The position numbers and the translations under genes are program-made. A stretch of 64,000 nucleotides of DNA from Ilyonectria destructans (taxonomy: Eukaryota; Ascomycota; Sordariomycetes; Hypocreales; Nectriaceae), in assembly GCA_020740775.1 (NCBI GenBank), contig JAHEWK010000001.1, positions 3,534,001-3,598,000 of the forward strand. Direction: 5' to 3'. Positions 1 through 12,237 of this stretch are shown here, one piece after another. Numbering within the stretch: the stretch's first letter is position 1; every line of letters starts with the position of its first letter. Under the pieces are notes generated by a model. That model made no database searches, was not told the DNA's origin, and was given only the letters and a program-made list of their open reading frames with translations.

Positions 1-2325
1 TCACGCATCGACAGCCACCCGTTCAACAGCCACTGGTTCAGCAGCGCACCCCATCCACAGCCCGTTTTGCCAGTGACACTTTACCTGCAGCCACGAGACA
101 AAACGGCAAGAGTCATCGTCATCAAAAATCCGGTCGGACCCCGGCGCGTTGTGTTGCGGCCAGCCGAATACGGCAATGCCTGATGCCAAGGGAGGCCAGG
201 ACTTTGCAAACGTTGATTCCAAGACCAGCACACACAAGCATGTTGCCGTCCACGATGGTGAGATTCGCTAGCAAAAGCAATCCGCAGAATGAGTTTGCGC
301 CTGTGGATATTATGTTCATCGCCCTCCCCCCCCTTTCACTCGCTCCCAAAGGGCCCGGAGCAACCAAGATCTGGTCAAAGTAAGGCGAGCATCGGTCCGA
401 TGCCCGTCATCGCTTGACAGCCGTTGAGGGATATTGGTTCCTGGCCTCACCGGTCCCCGCTTCTGCCTCTTCATTGTACCAACCACAGCTTTGCGTGACG
501 ATGGCGCACAGCAGTCTCGTCACATGGCATTGGTGGGAGCAAGCATTGCAGCCCTCGTAACCCGGTAGCTGGCCAGAACAGCTCCGTCCCAACCGGTCAG
601 CGCCCACCCGGCCGGTGGCAAGCACTGCCATTCAGCGATGTGTGGGCGTCGGTGCAACGGGGTCTGGGGTCTGGGGTAGTCTGAGAAGGCCGGTCAGCAA
701 GCCTCGTTGCACTTGCACGGGCATGCCTCCTCCAAATGGCGCTCACGATCGTGTTGGAGGCGTTGAAGGCTACACCCCGCGAATCTTCTCGCCGCCAGTC
801 CATCCCGACCGAGTCCGCGCTGAGCCACTGACCGGGCTGTCGACGCAAACCCTGTCCGACCGACTTTCTAATGCGCCCTCGGTCTTGTTGTATTCCCTGG
901 AATTGTTCGACGGCATCGCGACCGGCGCAGGTAGCGGATACCTCGTGCCTTGCCTGCCCCAACGAAGTCCGCCCAGGCCGAGTCGATTTCGCGCACGACA
1001 AAAAGTAAAATGATACCCTACCCACCCCGGGCTGTTCGTGCGACCATTGCGACCATTGCGACCATTGCGACCATTGCGGACACTCCCATGTCAATCACAT
1101 GGCCGATTACATGCACCAACGGCTGTCGTCCTTCCCAAATTCCGTGGAAATGGAACGGCAGATTAGGAAAGCATTCATGATGGATGGGCGAAGCACTGTG
1201 GCATGGCAAATCGGCATCCAGGCCCAAAATCGAACCACATCACGCTTCCAGCAAGTTCCGGTCTTTGGATACCCGGTCCCAGTTCCTACGACCCCTCCCC
1301 GCCTCTCTTTGGCCCTGGGCCTGGCGCTCTCTCCACCTGATCGGAAAGCCCAAAAGCAGAGGTACGTCAGGACTGGGCCGTAATAATCAGAGTGTTCCGT
1401 CCAAGCACTGCAACCAGAGACGGGCCCCTGTCACGCCCATGGTACCCCTCAGACCGGTCAAAAACAATTCAGCACGGAGTAATGTTGTCGTCGTCCTCAC
1501 CGAGTCCACTCTTCTCTCTCACAGACTCGACCATCTTCACCCTTCCCAGCAGCCCGTCGAGCCGCCGCTTCAATCGCTTGACGCCCAGTCACTACGGCCA
1601 CCACACCGCCAGCCGCCAGCCCACTCAGCCCGCAGCTCGCGTCGGCCGTCATCCCTACCTCCATCGCGGCCGCAAGCATATCGGCCTGCTCGACACACCA
1701 AGCCCTCGCTCCAGAACCGACGCCAGTACCACAGCAGCCGGCGTCAATATCACAGCAGCACCACCGCCCAGCCAAGCCCGGGCGACGCATCGCATCCCAA
1801 CAGCGTGCCCCGAAAGTTCCTAAGGAGCGGCCACAGAGAGCACGCACACCAACGTTCTTCGGCGACACCACCGTCTCCTCCTCGCCTCATTCTCTCACAT
1901 CAAGTCTGGAGCGTTGGCTAGTCTGCCCTACGTACTTATCTCATCGTCGTCGGGCCCCCTCTCCCGCGGACCTCGCCTTTCTCACTGTATCGGTCTTCCT
2001 TCACCCGTCTCTCTTAGCTCATCTCAGTGCCGAAACTTGGTTATTGTCGACCTGGCGCTCCACTCGCCGCACTACCGTGGTTGAATTTGTCTGTCCCGGT
2101 GATGGCTTTCGTGGCACCTTAGCCTACCACCACCCTCCCCCCCCCCTCCTCTCACCCCGGCGTCGCTCAACCTCGCCCGGTGGCCTTGGGCTTAGCCTGA
2201 CCGACCTTGACGCTCCTTGTTCCTGCTTGTATACCCTATACTTCGGTCCCCACGTGGTGGTACCTTGACCTTTGTTTCTTGCTGCTGCGCAGCTTTGTTC
2301 CACACCCTGTCTCACTGCAGCCATT
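1..2325. other. Gene-poor stretch upstream of the zinc-cluster gene
   Basis: No reading frame here looks like a protein. The longest, 1184-1921 on the plus strand, is a low-complexity Ser/Pro/Arg/His translation of pyrimidine-rich DNA. A small open frame on the minus strand at 1-237 ends with a stop at the window edge and resembles nothing I know. The right-hand part, from about 1500 to 2325, is C/T-rich and probably belongs to the promoter and leader of the gene at 2326. A short tandem repeat lies at 1042-1077. Confidence 0.5.
1042..1077. repeat. Tandem repeat, 4 copies of a 9-bp unit
   Basis: Four perfect head-to-tail copies of GACCATTGC occupy 36 bp. The unit is a multiple of three, but no supported gene overlaps it. 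It looks like an ordinary minisatellite. Confidence 0.9.
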
Positions 2326-5316
2326 ATGGTAAGAGATTTCCTCTCCCCGGTTGGCGGCAACCTGCATGGGTTATATCATTGATCCCTTCCCATCGGTCCC
2401 CTGTGGGCCTTGCCAATCACGCCTCCGTTTTCTCTTCTCGCCGCCCCATCGGAGCTCTCGTGCCCATGACTCCCGGTCAAGAGTCTTCTTGACCAAGCCC
2501 CCAAGCCCCCTCCTGACACTGCGTCCGACCCGAATGTGCGGTGAATTGATTTTTCTATAGAATTCACATCACCCCTTTAAGCCGAAGCGACCTCGCCCCC
2601 ATCCGGGGGTTGAAGATCCGCTACCTTCATCATTATCACTCAACCCACCCGCGGAACTTGGTTATAATTCCTTGCCTATTGATATCCGGCTTCAGCTTGA
2701 CCAACTTGCCCATTTCTATGGCATTTCTTCTGGTGTTCAAATCCACCAAAACATTCAACAGGACCAGTCCCGTAAGAGACGGAGACTAGATCAACATTTC
2801 CCAATGGCCCAGGAGCGCGGATTGTCTTCGTCCCAGGGATCCCTTGAGAAGTTTCCTGCGCCAGTCCCCTACGATCAGCATCAGCATGGCCAGTATGGAC
2901 CGACATCAAGCTGGACCGAGTCTGGATCGTCTCCCATGCCGTCCCCCGGCTCGCCACTAGCCAAGCGGATGGCGGACTTGAGTTTGCTTCTGTGTCCTTG
3001 TTGTGGGTTTGGCCTAAGACCACTGGACGGTACGCACCTTGCCCTTTCTTTTTTCTCCTCATATCTTGTTACTCTTAGAACCACACCGGTGAACATGGCT
3101 GACGCCATTCTCAAGGATACCAGCAGCTTCCTGAAGCGCCACCGGTGGTGCAGGGCCCAGTGAGCCCGTACATGGCAGAGAAGCCGCCATCCATGCAAAT
3201 CCCAGCCTCTGAACCCTACGGATCCGCGAATCTGGACCTGACACAGCAGACGACGTTCCCATACGCTCAAACCGGTCTAACTTCGCCACCTCTCACCGGG
3301 TTCCCTCTTATTCCAGATCAACCGACGCTGACGGTTCCATTGATCAATGGCACTAACTCGGTGCAGCATCATGGTTTACCAGTCGCCGACTATTACGCCA
3401 GCCAAACCCTGAAACCAGACCCAGATCTCCAGAATCAATCCGTTTTGCAACCCGACCCAATAGTGCCTCAAGACCTGTCCGCAATCCAATATGGGCCTGA
3501 TCTTGGCCTTGTCGTTGGGCAAGAGATGACACAGCAAGCCATGGAAACTGCTGCAAACATGTCTCAGTATGGCCTTGTGCCGGCGGGACAAGTAGACGAA
3601 GCTCTTTCTCAAGCCGTACGGGTGAATAGCTGGAGTGAGGTTTCTTTGTTGGATCAGCACGCAAACTTTGACATTCTTTTGCCAAATCAGCGTGGGGGGA
3701 AACGCGGACCGTTCAGGGATCTGAATCTCCGTGAACAAACGGCTCAAACCCGGAAGATCGGCTCATGCATTAGATGTAGGATGCAGAGGATCCGCGTAAG
3801 TTCCCCGCCATCCTGACCCTGGTGACTTTGGCTAGATGTTGGTGCTGCTGAGATGCTGACTTGTCGATGTAGTGTGAAAACAATGACGATGAGGAGGGTG
3901 GCCCATGCTTGACCTGCAAAAAGGTGTCCAACTCTAGGGCGGGTCGATTCCCGTGTCTAAGATACAAAATCACCGACATCAGATTGTTCAAACCCGGTCA
4001 AGTTCCCGGTTTTGAGTGGACACGGAGGTGGAATAATAACATTTCGGATCCGATTCAGAATTGGGCATCGGAGGACCTCAAGACCATTTTCATTTCGGAC
4101 GGCCTCTCCAATAGGTTCGTTGAGGTTCAAGTTCGTCGTTTCATCCCCCAAGCAGGCGACAAGCTCGAGCGAACGTGGGACTTTAAGGGAATGAAGAAGT
4201 CGGTCTCAATCCCGCCCTATGCCCTGGTGAAGCTGGAAGATGTGAAAAAGGCCTACTCCGAGCACATTCAAGAGAGCATGCGTGAGGCCTTTGGCAGCCT
4301 GCTGGGCCGTCCAGAGAGCCTCTTGTACCAGACGTATGACCGGGCGTGGCGAATATTCCGCGATCCATCGACCCCCATGGAGTGTCTGGATCTAATCGGT
4401 CGGACGCTGATGCTTTGGATGTCGATCCGTCTGACGACAAGATCGAGCTTCATCGTTGGGACCGAGACGTTGGGGATGCCCCGAGACATTCTAGATGAGA
4501 CAAGTCCAAATCACGGCATGATTCCGCTCCCACCAGTGCTCGGGGCGCAGCTGGATCTCGTCTTGATTCACCACATTCAGACAAGACTCCGCAGAGAATT
4601 GCTGGACAGGCTTCAAAAGACGATACAAAAGAACAAGCAAAGCACATGGCTGGTGACTTACCTTGTGACTTTTATTCTTTTGCACAACACGGCTCTCATT
4701 ACTGGACACGACGCCGGCTACGCTAGGAAGCACGGCATGAAGGTGAGGACGCTGGAACCAGATGAAGCAAAAACGAGGGCGAGGGCCACTTTTAATGCGT
4801 GCCCTAGCCCACGGTACTTAGGTCATGAGATTGCTAACGCTCCGTGTGCTCGCAGCGACGATTCGCCCGAGAGGACAAGGTTAAAGAGTATCACCTGGGT
4901 GAGTGAGACAGGCGCTCCCTTACTGCCCCCACTGGGCAAACTTGTGGATCAGCATGAGAGGCTAACACATGGCGGCAGGTGCCAATATTCTCCTGGCGCA
5001 TTTCCACTACTGCAACAAGGGCATCTATCCTTTTTCTGAGGGGTGCAAAGACCAGGACCTGAGAACCCTGGCGGGCTTGGATGAGGAGAAGATCCAGTTC
5101 GTCCACGCCACTAGGGCCAACGCTAAGCAGAATAGTAAGTCAAACCTGGTCCATCCCCCTCTCCAGTACCGAGTCCCTGGGGCAGCGCTAATGTGGCATT
5201 TGCACCATTCAGAGCGAGAGTGGGAGGAACTCCGAGATGGTGCGACCTATGAAGATGATTATTTTTTCGTAAGCCAGCTGTTTGAGGAGAACTGGCAACC
5301 TCGCACGACGCTGTGA
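2326..5316 (+). CDS. Zn(II)2Cys6 fungal transcription factor
   Basis: Predicted nuclear DNA-binding regulator; target genes unknown. Proposed exons 2326-2328, 2696-3029, 3116-3795, 3873-4742, 4856-4898, 4979-5134 and 5213-5316 join in frame to 729 codons. The zinc cluster sits near residues 330-378 and is split by the 3796-3872 intron: CIRCRMQRIR, then CEN...GPCLTCKK and a last Cys before LRYKI. Spacing is C-x2-C-x6-C-x10-C-x2-C-x12-C, so the last loop is longer than the usual 6-9. About 330 residues rich in Gln, Pro and Ser precede it, whereas many family members carry the cluster at the N-terminus. The C-terminal half contains NILLAHFHYCNKGIYPF and ends EENWQPRTTL. The start is the weakest point: ATG at 2326 followed directly by a GTAAGA donor gives a one-codon exon; the alternative is ATG 2804. 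The 3030-3115 intron is also inferred. The zinc cluster itself is secure. Confidence 0.85.
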
Positions 5317-5870
5317 TTGGGCGGTGGGTGGGATTACGGAAGGGTTCAAACTGAGACTAGAGAAACACTGTGCAGATGCCGCATGGGAATGCCCACAGGG
5401 CAACGGATTGGTTGGGAGCCAGTGAGATCCGTGGGAGCCGTGGCAGCGCCAGCCCCGGTCGTGAGACGTACCGGTAGTTCTGGTGAGCTGACGCGAGAAG
5501 GACGCGCCCCTTTTTGGTTGGTACCCGGAGGGCCAAAGTATGTACCGGGGGTAGTATGATGATGGACAGTAGGTACCTACTGTGGAGGACGGAGGCAGGA
5601 CAAAACAAAGCACGAGAAGGAGGAGGAAGCGGGAGTGGCCAAGGTGGAGAAACGGACGAGGACCAGAAGGAAAACTGTCTCCCCCGAGAAGATGATGACG
5701 GCAGACGGCTCCGGCCCATGTCGATGGCCCGCGTCCTCCGACGCACACGGTCAACGGGACGCCGGGACCCGCAGCCAGCCGAAGGCTTGTCGATCCATTA
5801 CAAGTTGCACATTACACGGCGGCGGTTCACGGCTAGCTGCCAGCGCATCACAGGTTGCACTTTGTGGGTG

Positions 5871-6032
5871 ATTCCGAGAGATTCCGAGAGATTGTGAGAG
5901 ATTGTGAGCGAGTGTGAGCGAATGTCAGAGCGAATATCAGAGCGAATGTCAGAGCGAATGTCAGAGCGAGTGTGAGCGAGTGTGAGAGCGAGTGTGAGAG
6001 CGAGTGTGAGTGCGTGTGTGAGTGCGTGTGCG
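5871..6032. repeat. Degenerate tandem repeat, 8-12 bp units
   Basis: About 160 bp built from variants of GAGATTGTGAGCGA, GTCAGAGCGAAT and GTGTGAGAGCGA. Unit length drifts from 8 to 12 bp and the variants are arranged in blocks, which suggests stepwise local duplication. It is non-coding as far as I can tell. Confidence 0.85.
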
Positions 6033-6412
6033 CCGTTGGAAAATGAAAGGAAGAAAAAAGAAAATAGTATGCCAAAATTGCTCATGCGTACACCCATGAC
6101 CATGTCCATGTCCGACCTGCGACGAGGACGAGGCGCCAAGCGCAGTGCTCGCTCGGTGTGGTGTTTTTCATTTTTGTGAACCCGTCTGTGTTTGGTTTGC
6201 GCCAACGCCGAACGATATCGGTGCTCGTCTTGTCCGACCTGGGTTGCCCGAGATACCATGCTCCGGAAGCCTCCAGTAATATCAGCACGGACGGGATGCG
6301 GCTCCAGCGCAGCCAGCCATGCGCCAGTCAGCCAGCCAAGCAGCCAACTAGCTAGCCAACCTTGACCGAGTAGTGTATATTTGGAGAAAAAAGGAAGAGC
6401 AGAGCGGACTGT

Positions 6413-6505
6413 GCGACGGACGGTGTGACGGTGTGACGGGAGACCGGGAGACGGGAGACTGGCGGCGACGGGAGACTGGCGGCGACGGGTGACGGGCAAC
6501 GGGAG
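6413..6505. repeat. Short tandem repeat of GACGGGAGACTGGCG type
   Basis: Imperfect copies of GACGGGAGAC and GGCGGCGACGGGAGACT run head to tail. There is no coding potential. Confidence 0.75.
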
Positions 6506-7726
6506 CTATTCAACAAGTGGTGGCCTGGTGTTGGATTCCCGCATTCCCATAGCGACTAATTACAATACCGTCGTACAACGGGCCGAGTATTAAGTAACTT
6601 CGTGCTGCGACTACTGTATGGTACGCACCGGCTTCGCACGCCTGCAGAGACGGGCCCTTCTCCCCGGCGCTAGACTCACGCCAGGTCGTGGGTGTTGGGT
6701 CGTGGGTCGTGGGGAGTGCTCAATGGTGGTGACCCGCCGAGATGGTCAACAGGGTCGTTTTTAGCAGACTAGCACCACCGTCAGCCCAATAATCTCAAGT
6801 CTAGCCAGACGCAAGCCACCAGACTTTTGGCGTTTGGCAGAGAACGATCGTCAGCGCCCCCCAACGCCGTGGCGGAAGTCTGTGTTCGCTCTTTCTTCTG
6901 CGCCCTGCTTGGGGGCCTCGGGACTGGATGACGGGGTGATGGTTTTCTTTTCCTGGTTTTGTTTTTTTGGGTAACCGGACAAGTCGTCGAAACCTTCGGC
7001 TCGCCCTGTCCTCCCTGTGGCTTGTTCGATCCATGCGCTCGCACGCCCGTCGCCGCAATCGGGTATCATCAGGAAGGAGGCGGGAGGCAGGAGGCAGGAG
7101 GTAAGAGACATCTCGCTGTGTGGTCCTCCCGCTGGCTGGTCCGACGGGGCCTCCGCAGCCATCGTGCCGTTTCGTTTCGTACCTCCGTGCCGTACCTACT
7201 TACTTTGCTGGCTTGCTCTCGCGCGTACCTACCTGGCCACGGTATGACCCGTCAGTACTCACCCGTCAAAGTCGGAGGTACCTGCGTTCTGGGATACGTA
7301 GGTAGCCCGCCTGGCTTGTGTAAGTGTGTACGAAGCAAGTAGCTATGCGAAAACAGTTCCAATACGTCCGAGAGAAGAAAAGGGGTTCTCAGCTAGCCGT
7401 CCGATCTGTGCCTCGAAGCCGTCCACAATCTCCCTCCCGCACGCGACTATAATAAGGCATCTGGGGATGCTCCTCCTCTCGCCCTTGTTCTCTCGCTCTC
7501 CCTCGTACCTTCTTCCACTCTGCTTGTCTCCTCCACTGCTGCTCCTCAGCTCTTAAGCTCCTTCTCACTTGCTTCGCTTACAACATTGTTGCCCCTTGCA
7601 GCCTGGCTGACAACACCAACCAAGACGCCAACTCCAGCAACCGCGCCTGCCATATCTAGAGCCTGCCTACTTGGTCTGACTTCACAGGCTCCGGCCACTT
7701 TCTCCCCCTCTCCCCCCCTCCCTTAG

Positions 7727-7771
7727 CTCTCAACTCTCTCATCAACTCTCAACTCTCAACTCTCAACTCTT
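7727..7771. repeat. CAACTCT tandem repeat in a pyrimidine-rich leader
   Basis: Five or so copies of the 7-bp unit CAACTCT, the first ones separated by CTCAT, lie about 300 bp upstream of the dioxygenase start codon and add to the C/T-rich leader. Confidence 0.8.
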
Positions 7772-8071
7772 GAACCTCTTTGCTTGCTCAACTGTCCCAC
7801 AACCATCACAACCCATTCGCTTGACCTAGACTGTTGCAACCAGACGTCTTTGGCACAATAGCTTTCCGTCCATCCTTAACTATTGTGAGTTTTCCCCGTT
7901 CTCTCTTTCACCAGGTGTCGGCATGGGTGGTGGTGTCGGCGTTGGCGTTGGCGCTGGCGTTGGCGTTGGTGCATTGCAGCGGTGGTGTGGTGGTCCTGAT
8001 CCTGGTCAGTGCTGATACGTTGATTCCCCAGGAAAAAGAAGAAAATCGCACCAAAAACCACTCCCATCAAG

Positions 8072-9483
8072 ATGGCATCTCTAATGGCTGGGCCTGTCAT
8101 TGGTTCGGGCCCAGGCTTTGAGCTAGGCCGTGCGGCCGCAGCATGTCCGGTTCGCGTGGCACAGGCACCAGCTGGACTCCCTGACGGGTTCCCACGGGTC
8201 GTGGATCTGCCCATGGCGTGGACCGGTGCTCAATTTGTGGATCATGAGTCTGATTACATTCACACGCTCAGCGAGTCTGATCTGCAGGAAGCCGAAAAGG
8301 CTCTCACGCACTTCAAAGGTGTGTCTCTGGCGGTTCCCCACGATATGGACTAAGGCATCTTTCTAACCTCAAAACAGCCTTAGGCCTGGATGGAGATCTC
8401 GTCGCTCGCGACAACTTTCCCCTTCCCACCCTGGGCCCACGACTGGACCAAATTCGCCGAGACGTCCATGAAGGCAAGGGCTTTGGCGTCATCCGTGGCC
8501 TGGACCCACAAAAGTACTCGGTCGAGGACCTGACTGTCCTCTATCTTGGTATTCAGTCGTACATTGCCAACCGCCATGGCAGACAGGACAAGAAGGGCAA
8601 CATGCTGGGTGCGAACAGCCGGCTCATCCTTCTCTTAGCTGCATCACAAAGGCTAACACGGACCAGTGCATATCGTTGCCGACAACTCGTCCGAGCTCAA
8701 GGCTGGACACCACCGTCACTCCACCTCCCCCATTGTGAGTACTAGCCATTCCTCTACCCAGCTAGCCCTTAACTGCACCTGCTGACTTGTACTCTGGACC
8801 TTCCACAATGAGGAAGCGGGCGACGTTGTTAGCTGGCTGACGCGGAACACCGCTGCCTCTGGGGGTAAATGCATCATCTCCTCGGCATATACCGTCTACA
8901 ATGTCCTGGCTGCTAGTCGTCCGGATGTGATCCGCACGTTGGCCAGATCTGACTGGCCCTTTGCCATGTAAGTGCCAGCAACCAGAAACTCTGTTGTCGG
9001 CTAAGTATGAAGCCCACTGACACTGACGGCAACGCTAGGCCACGATTCCAGTGCAGACCTGTTCTGTACTACCACCAAGAGCGGCTGATGATCAACTTCG
9101 GCAGGGTGCCACTCATGGGGAATCCCGTCCACCCACGCTCCAAAGATCTCCCCGCCGTGACGACTCGCCAGACGGATGCCTTGGATGCCGTTGAGACCAT
9201 TGCCAAGGCTGCGCAGCTGGAAATCTCCACCCGTGCCGGCGATATGCACTTCATCAACAATCTCGCCATCCTTCACCGACGAGAAGGGTTTGTCAACGGG
9301 GAGGCACCCCGGGAGCGCCGACACCTAGTCCGCATGAGGCTTCGCGATGATGAGCTTGGCTGGAACCTTCCCGCAGATCTGAGACGAGAGTGGTCGGCCG
9401 CGTTCGAAGAAGCCGGACCCCGAGTCTGGCACGTCGAGCCCATGCCGGAGGGCTTCTTCCCGTTGCGCTCTCAGGCGAATTGA
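8072..9483 (+). CDS. TauD/TfdA-like Fe(II)/2-oxoglutarate dioxygenase
   Basis: Predicted oxidoreductase of the clavaminate-synthase-like fold; substrate unknown. Proposed exons 8072-8318, 8378-8608, 8667-8734, 8798-8967 and 9039-9483 join in frame to 386 residues. Near residue 185 the sequence TFHNEEAGD fits the family's first iron-binding motif (His-x-Asp/Glu). The distal His is H318 in NNLAILHRRE and the 2-oxoglutarate Arg is probably R337 in RHLVRMRLRD. Oddity: no AG precedes codon 183. The base pair before ACC at 8798 is GG (8796-8797), after a plausible GTGAGT donor at 8735. The nearest downstream AG (8811-8812) keeps the frame but deletes TFHNE and with it the iron-binding His. Either the GG is used, or it is a sequencing error, or this allele is inactive. 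The gene stands alone, with long flanks on both sides. Confidence 0.82.
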
Positions 9484-12237
9484 GCAAGTCAAGCAAAGAG
9501 ACAACATCAACGATGCGGCAGACGCATGTCCGGAAACTTTCTATTATTGGTACGTTCATTAGGAGATCGGTTAAGGCATGGGGGTGCATCAGAGATAGGT
9601 CGAGGGGTGGCGTCGGGGGGTATTGAATTTGCGCGAAAAGGTCGACTTGCATGAAACACGGTATGCAATGCATTCTGTCTGGCATCAAGTCTGTTTAATC
9701 CGGTGTCCTGGTCACGAAAAGCAACGAGCGTCGCTGGTCTTGGTCGATCCTGGTCTTGGGCTGTTTTTTTGGGGTTTGACCTAGAACCGGGGGTAGGGGC
9801 GGGGAAACAGACTGAAGGCCGGTGACTAATAGAATTGGGTGTTATGGCGGAGGCGTAATAGGAAGAATACAGGGATTTCATTGATTCCGGCTTATGATAT
9901 TGGATACCCGAGAGAAGTGATGTGACGATTCGGGGCTTAGATCTAGTCCCTGCATCTTTTGCTGGGTTGGGGATGTTTCGACTCGTAGTGCGTGGATCTA
10001 AAGCACCCGGAAGGGGCAGTACGGGTCAGCACGGGGACAGAACGCCGTGTCTAGAATGGGCCATGGCAGGTTCTTTGCCGGTTAGGGAATGGCAGGGTTC
10101 TTGGGGCGGGCAACTAGGCAGAGAGGAGACGCCGAGCGAAGATCGTCGTCAATATGACGAAACTTTGAGCGAGGCCAAGAAGGATGAGAATCGAAGACAG
10201 GGGCGCATCGTGGAGGCTGACGGTAGTGCATGCAAATGCAGTTAGGGTAGGCCGGGCTGCACATGGCCGCAGGCGCCCAGACCGATTGAGCCAGAGAGGC
10301 GGGAATCGGCGATGTCTCCATGCGGGTCGATGCGAGAGAGACAGAAACAAAGGGAGAGTTGGTTGGAACAGGGGAAGAGAAGCGGGATGAAGCGGGATGA
10401 GACGGCGCAGTGAGTGAACAATGTGTAACAAGGATGGGAGACGGCGGGGGAGTATTCGGGGACTTTGGATAAAGGGTTGCTTCTGGAAAGTGACATGGAT
10501 GGAAGACCCATCTCCTAGTTCAATAAGCGGGTTTCCGTTGAGCGACAGGGTTCGTTTACTTGACCGGCAGCGCGATGAGGTTGCGGTGAGGTCTGGTGTG
10601 TGTGTATGGAATGAAGGATGGCCTGGCGTGGTTTGCTTTTGCTCGTCTCGGTCTTGCCATGCCTTGCATTGCTTGGCTCGCCTTGTGCTTGACTTAGCCT
10701 CAAACCTGGTTGGATTTGATTTGCTTTGCTTCGCTTTACTCCGTTCTTTCAAACGGCACTTGGGCTCGCCTCATTCTGCTTCAATTCAAGTTTCTTTGTT
10801 TGGTATTTGCTTTGTGATGCCGTTTCATTGCTTCCTCGTCAGAGCAGGCGTTATACGACGGATCAGTAAGATGTAGGCAGGTTCAATGGCGGTGAAGAAG
10901 CTAGGGCGGTCGACGGGCAGATGCGAGCAGGGAATTAACAAGGGGAGCAAGGGAGAGGTAGGACAATCATTATTGGCAGTGGACAGTTGCTAAAATTAAT
11001 TACGAGTCAAGGACGGGAAGAAGATATCATGGACCTGCCAGCCATGAAGAGCCCGCGGATACCTCTAGCGGCCCGTGGCGGTTGGGATCCGACCGGTGGC
11101 CAGCCGCGACCGTTGGTGACGAACCGTGGGCCGTGACCGTTGGCAAAGTAAACGGGATGAACGGCTGAGGGGCACATTTTGCATGAGCCATGCGTTGCGG
11201 ATGCGCTGCGGATGCGGCGCGGATGCAGTGCGGGTGGCATCGATTGCGATTGCGATGACGATTAGACAGATGAGATGAGATGAGATGAGATGTATAGTGA
11301 AAACAAGAGACCCAGATCGTACTGGGAGTGGGTCCACGGTCCATGGCGCCGAGCACAGCGATTGGCCCCCTGGGTCCCAACGCTCTGGAGCAGCCGCATC
11401 AAGGGGGGCCATGGATTCCATGGATATGGATTGTTCCGTCAGAGCCCGAGGGCCTGGACAAAGGGGCCAGATTACCATTGACCAGTGACTAAACGCAGAG
11501 CATGGATCAGTGCATAGCACGTAGAGCACGTAGGGCGTTCCCCCCCCACCCGTCTCAAAGCCCCCGCAACAGTTTCCCCTGCTGGCTCGTCTTCTTCCCG
11601 CGGATGCACAGTGTCAGACCCGGCCGCCGATTGGCCCGCGCGCACGGCCCCCTTCTTTCCTCCCAACGTCAGAGCCCTGCAGCGTGCTACCGCGTCGCTT
11701 CAACGCCAACGAAGCACAACCTCCGAGACCAGCCAGCCAGTCGCCCAACCGGCCAGCCGAAGTCGCAGTACCACAGCAGTGAAAGCCTCGGGGCCAATCC
11801 CGAGACAACGCTCCTCAGCGACCGGCCCGAGACCCCGCCAGCAGTCCGTATCCTCGATTGATCGAGATCGAGGCTCGGACTCTCAACTCGCCCATCAACC
11901 CAGGGGCTTCAAGCCGGCGTTAAGCCTCTCAGCTCAGCAACTGGCAGGGTCTCCTCCCAAGTGGACAGCTCTCCGGGACGCCAAGGCAGGGATTTACGCC
12001 ACAGAAACACCGAAGCATCCCTATCCAAGCCCACGTCCACGTCCACGGGTTCAGCCCCCTACCGGGACGAGACGTGCCTGCTGCTCCTTGACGTCGTCCA
12101 CTTACCAGTCTCCTCCGATCCATCCCCATTTCTCTCTTGTCTCTTCTCTCCCCTGCCCCCATCGCCGATTCCCCATCGACGTTGCCCCAAACGTCGGACG
12201 TCGGACGTAAACCGTCCCGCGGTCAACCTCCAACGCC
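9484..12237. other. Intergenic region with phosphatase promoter
   Basis: No supported gene. The minus-strand frame at 10114-10752 is rich in Arg, Ser and Pro and lacks a recognisable motif. Short repeats of TGAGA occur at about 11270-11293. From 11530 to 12235 the sequence is C-rich and probably contains the promoter and leader of the phosphatase gene. Confidence 0.5.
11270..11293. repeat. (GATGA)n microsatellite
   Basis: About five copies of a pentanucleotide (ATGAG in one register) in non-coding sequence. Confidence 0.85.

Larger units (their letters stand above)
5317..8071. other. Intergenic region and dioxygenase promoter
   Basis: No supported gene. The minus-strand frame at 5798-6499 is open only because it crosses a degenerate tandem repeat. 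From about 7480 to 7830 the plus strand is strongly pyrimidine-rich, typical of fungal core promoters and leaders, ahead of the dioxygenase start at 8072. A GTGAGT at about 7883 and a CAG at about 8031 could bound a leader intron. Confidence 0.55.

Noticed and set aside
1184..1921. 245-codon plus-strand ORF
   Set aside because: Ser/Pro/His/Arg low-complexity translation of pyrimidine-rich promoter-like DNA, and no splice partners.
5798..6499. 233-codon minus-strand ORF with ALTLALTLA-type repeats
   Set aside because: Open only because it crosses the degenerate tandem repeat at 5871-6032; no domain or splice support.
10114..10752. 212-codon minus-strand ORF
   Set aside because: Arg/Ser/Pro-rich with no family-like block; lies in a repeat-bearing intergenic region.
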